64,000 nt of DNA from NCBI GenBank assembly GCA_015065935.1, contig SVPI01000001.1, positions 124,001 to 188,000 on the forward strand, in the 5' to 3' direction. Each line of letters starts with the position of its first letter. Position 1 is the stretch's first letter. The position numbers were made by a program, and so were the translations under genes. Source of the DNA: Oscillospiraceae bacterium (lineage in GTDB: Bacteria > Bacillota > Clostridia > Oscillospirales > Acutalibacteraceae). The notes below the pieces were generated by a model. It was not told the origin of the DNA and made no database searches. It saw only the letters and a program-made list of their open reading frames with translations. Shown piece by piece: positions 62,037 to 64,000 of this stretch.

Positions 62037-62739
62037 GAAAACAAACAGAAGGCGGACTGCTAAAAATCCTGCAGCATTTATTATAGTTTTTTTGGTCACC
62101 TTTGCTGTGTTTCTGCTTTTATTAAGTTTTGATAAACAGCTTAGAAAAATTTTAGAGCCATATTCAGTTAGCACGGCAAAAAGAATTATTGTTGCCGCAA
62201 CCGATGCGGCAGTGCTTGAGATTTTAAAAGATAACGAAATTAGTTATGAAAAAATTGCTAATTTAAGCACCGATAGTGGGGGAAATGTTACCTCATTGCA
62301 AATTGACACAACCCTTATAAATATCCTTAAAAGTAATATTTCAAACAAACTCACACAGCAGTTAAACAGCAGGGAAGAGTATGTTTTAAAAATTCCTATC
62401 GGCACCATAATCGGCAATGAGTTTACGGTTGGCAGGGGGCCGAGTATAAGCTTTAAAATGAAGCTTTCAGCGGCGGTAAAAACCGATTTTAAAAGCAATT
62501 TTTACAGTGCAGGAATAAATCAGGTTTTGCATCAAATACTTATTGAGGTAAAGTATGACGGTTTTATTTTAATTCCTTGGTTTAAGGAAAGTTTTTCCGA
62601 TAAGACCGACTATATTGCGGCTCAAACCGTTATTGTGGGCGTTGTACCCGATGCCTTTACAAACGTTATTGAAAGCGAACCCGAACAAATAACAGGTGAT
62701 ATTTTTGATTTTTCTGCCGAGCGTGGAACGCTAGATTAA
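62035..62739 (+). CDS. yunB: Sporulation protein YunB
   Basis: 234 residues from a TTG at 62035. The N-terminal membrane helix (about residues 13-31) is followed by ATDAAVLEIL and the family boxes KIPIGTIIGNEF, GRGPSISFKM and VLHQILIEVKYD. In Bacillus yunB is expressed in the mother cell under sigma-E and is needed for normal sporulation. The ribosome binding site and start codon are built into the terminator of the preceding gene, so expression may need another promoter or read-through. Confidence 0.88.
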   Translation: MKTNRRRTAKNPAAFIIVFLVTFAVFLLLLSFDKQLRKILEPYSVSTAKRIIVAATDAAVLEILKDNEISYEKIANLSTDSGGNVTSLQIDTTLINILKSNISNKLTQQLNSREEYVLKIPIGTIIGNEFTVGRGPSISFKMKLSAAVKTDFKSNFYSAGINQVLHQILIEVKYDGFILIPWFKESFSDKTDYIAAQTVIVGVVPDAFTNVIESEPEQITGDIFDFSAERGTLD

Positions 62740-62746
62740 AAAAATA

Positions 62747-62775
62747 TTGAAAAATGAAAAAAACAGGAGTATAAT
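62747..62775 (+). promoter_or_regulatory. Promoter of nagB
   Basis: TTGAAA (62747-62752), 17 bp and perfect TATAAT (62770-62775), 53 bp before the start. Confidence 0.8.
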
Positions 62776-62780
62776 GTTTT

Positions 62781-62795
62781 CGTGATTTAATCACG
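62781..62795. promoter_or_regulatory. Palindrome at the nagB transcription start
   Basis: CGTGATTTAATCACG is an exact 15-nt dyad (7-bp arms) at the expected start of transcription; a second imperfect hairpin (TGGTTTTTAAACCA) follows before the ribosome binding site. It could bind a GntR- or NagR-type regulator (inference). Confidence 0.4.
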
Positions 62796-62828
62796 CATTC
62801 TGGTTTTTAAACCATTGGAGGAAATTGT

Positions 62829-63536
62829 ATGAATTTCGTTAAGGTAGACAGTTATGAAAAATTAAGCCGTATGGGCGCTGATATCATAGCTGCACAAATC
62901 ATCTTGAAGCCCAACTGTGTTTTAGGTCTTGCAACAGGCTCTTCGCCTCTTGGCATTTATGCAAATCTTATTGAGGATAATAAAAATGGGAAAATTGATT
63001 TTTCCAAAGTTACTTCCATTAACCTTGATGAGTATTTAGGCCTTACAGGCGATAACGACCAAAGCTATCGTTATTTTATGGACCATAATCTTTTTAACCA
63101 CGTTAACATTAAAAAGGAAAATACCTTTGTTCCTAACGCTGTGGCAGAAGACATCGAAAAGGAATGCAAGGAATATGACCAGCGCATTCTTGATAAGGGC
63201 GGTATTGACATTCAGCTTCTTGGCATCGGCCTTGATGGTCATATTGGCTTTAATGAGCCCGATACCTGCTTTACCAAGGAAACCCACACCGTAACCCTTG
63301 ATGAGTCAACTATCGTTGCGAATGCCCGCTTCTTTGAAAAAGAAGAGGATGTTCCCCGCAAGGCAGTAACCCTTGGTATGGGTGGAATTATGCAGGCTAA
63401 AAAGGTTCTCCTTATTGCATCTGGTAAGGAAAAGGAAGAGATTGTTAACAAGGCATTCTTTGGCCCTATTACTCCCGAGGTACCTGCTTCAATTCTTCAA
63501 CTCCACCCCGATGTTACTGTTATTTTCAGTAAATAA
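62829..63536 (+). CDS. nagB: Glucosamine-6-phosphate deaminase
   Basis: 235 residues. GLATGSSPLGIY is the phosphate loop, NLDEYLGL the catalytic Asp region, and GIGLDGHIGFNEP contains the general-base His. It turns glucosamine 6-phosphate into fructose 6-phosphate and ammonia. It is shorter than E. coli NagB and lacks its allosteric C-terminal segment, as in Bacillus. The start follows TTGGAGGAAATTGT. nagA is not adjacent. Confidence 0.96.
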   Translation: MNFVKVDSYEKLSRMGADIIAAQIILKPNCVLGLATGSSPLGIYANLIEDNKNGKIDFSKVTSINLDEYLGLTGDNDQSYRYFMDHNLFNHVNIKKENTFVPNAVAEDIEKECKEYDQRILDKGGIDIQLLGIGLDGHIGFNEPDTCFTKETHTVTLDESTIVANARFFEKEEDVPRKAVTLGMGGIMQAKKVLLIASGKEKEEIVNKAFFGPITPEVPASILQLHPDVTVIFSK

Positions 63537-63553
63537 CAAAATTTTGTATTTAT

Positions 63554-63590
63554 GGCAACGAAAGGCAACTTTCGTTGCCTTTTTTTATTA
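63554..63590 (+). terminator. Terminator after nagB
   Basis: GGCAACGAAAG pairs with CTTTCGTTGCC around GCAA, followed by TTTTTTT. Confidence 0.92.
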
Positions 63591-63665
63591 AATTTTACTA
63601 TTGTATTTCTAAAAGCAAAGTAGTATACTGCATTAGGTACATTTAATAAAAGGCGGCGTATTTAT

Positions 63666-64000
63666 TTGAATATATTATTATCCGTTTCGGTGGCACTTCT
63701 TGCCGGTCTAATAATGACAAGGCTTTTTAAACCATTTAAATTGCCCTCGGTTACAGCCTACCTTATTGCAGGTGTGCTGGTTGGACCTTATTGCATCGGT
63801 GCTCTTGGTATTAATGGAATTGGATTTCAGTCAACCGATGCAGTAAGCGCACTTTCAGTGGTTTCCGAGGTTGCCCTTGGTTTTATTGCTTTTTCAATTG
63901 GTAATGAATTCAGGGTTGATGAACTCAAACACACCGGTAAAAAAGCTCTAATTATCGGTATTTTTCAGGCGCTTGCGGCAACATTGTTTGTTGATTTGGC
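63666..64000 (+). CDS. Kef-type cation:proton antiporter, N-terminal part (cut by window edge)
   Basis: The first 111 codons lie in the window. A TTG at 63666 with AAGGCGGCG upstream gives MNILLSVSVALLAGLIMTRL, then LPSVTAYLIAGVLVGPYCIG, the conserved LxxYLxxGxxxGP box of the CPA2 antiporter family (pfam Na+/H+ exchanger), and VVSEVALGFIAFSIGNEF. The downstream part, which would show any TrkA domain, is outside. Ion specificity is not decided. Confidence 0.8.
   Translation, partial: MNILLSVSVALLAGLIMTRLFKPFKLPSVTAYLIAGVLVGPYCIGALGINGIGFQSTDAVSALSVVSEVALGFIAFSIGNEFRVDELKHTGKKALIIGIFQALAATLFVDL

Overview
The window is a dense stretch of chromosome from an AT-rich, spore-forming Firmicute, most likely a Clostridia member of the gut type (Oscillospirales-like; this placement is inference). 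The support is Spo0A, YunB and a YpeB-like protein; clostridial conserved families (CD1247-like, DUF1540, DUF4830, DUF5711); clostridial-style CinA, ThiI, RNase M5-like and ECF genes; strong AGGAGG-type ribosome binding sites; and TTGACA-N17-TATAAT promoters. No tRNA, rRNA, CRISPR array, insertion sequence or prophage gene was seen. Most of the window is ordinary core chromosome; the unusual material lies in protein architectures and promoter regions.

Layout. 1-3.0 kb: start of asd (cut by the window edge), then queA-tgt-yajC. 3.0-9.8 kb: a five-gene minus-strand operon, cysteine desulfurase, thiI, a CinA protein fused through a membrane segment to a class B sortase, a second membrane protein with a decayed CinA-like domain, and a small-multidrug-export family protein. 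9.9-17.6 kb: ypeB-like gene, rplS with a structured leader, then lepB-rbgA-rnhB-yraN-dipeptidase, thrC, a DUF1540 mini-protein and a phosphoesterase. 17.7-26 kb: tig (with a histone-H1-like tail), clpP, clpX, a Cys-rich conserved protein, phosphohexomutase, a MecA-like adaptor, rpe and a lipoprotein. 25.9-32.8 kb: rpsU, yqeG, endonuclease IV, aroQ, efp, a CD1247-like protein, ispD-ispF, a pseudouridine synthase and a sugar-ABC ATPase. 33-36.8 kb: aconitase-isocitrate dehydrogenase-GntR regulator, whose promoter is overlaid by a perfect palindrome. 36.8-48.3 kb: ppa, a tyrosine phosphatase, ruvCAB, a methyltransferase, ecfA1-ecfA2-ecfT-truA, DUF5711, holA, an RNase M5-like TOPRIM protein and a WYL regulator. 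48.3-52.7 kb: gene debris, a frameshifted DUF1624 membrane protein, ygiQ and comM. 52.7-60.3 kb: a sodium/solute symporter divergent from acyl-CoA ligase-iorA-iorB-paaK-ACT. 60.4-64 kb: spo0A, a cytidylate-kinase-like gene, yunB, nagB and the start of a Kef-type antiporter.

How the genes work together. The 52.7-60.3 kb block reads as a regulated module for oxidising aryl-pyruvates from aromatic amino acids to aryl-acetyl-CoA (IorAB), with two acid-CoA ligases and an ACT sensor, plus a divergently transcribed symporter. Both promoters have the same layout, TTGACA-N17-TAAAGT, overlaid by the same dyad. The acn-icd-gntR operon makes 2-oxoglutarate and appears to carry its own repressor. spo0A has tandem 0A boxes (autoregulation) and a second pair of dyads flanking its promoter.

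The best candidate for something undescribed is the CinA-sortase chimera with its CinA-like membrane neighbour: a nucleotide-repair enzyme on the cytoplasmic side covalently joined to a transpeptidase on the outer side.
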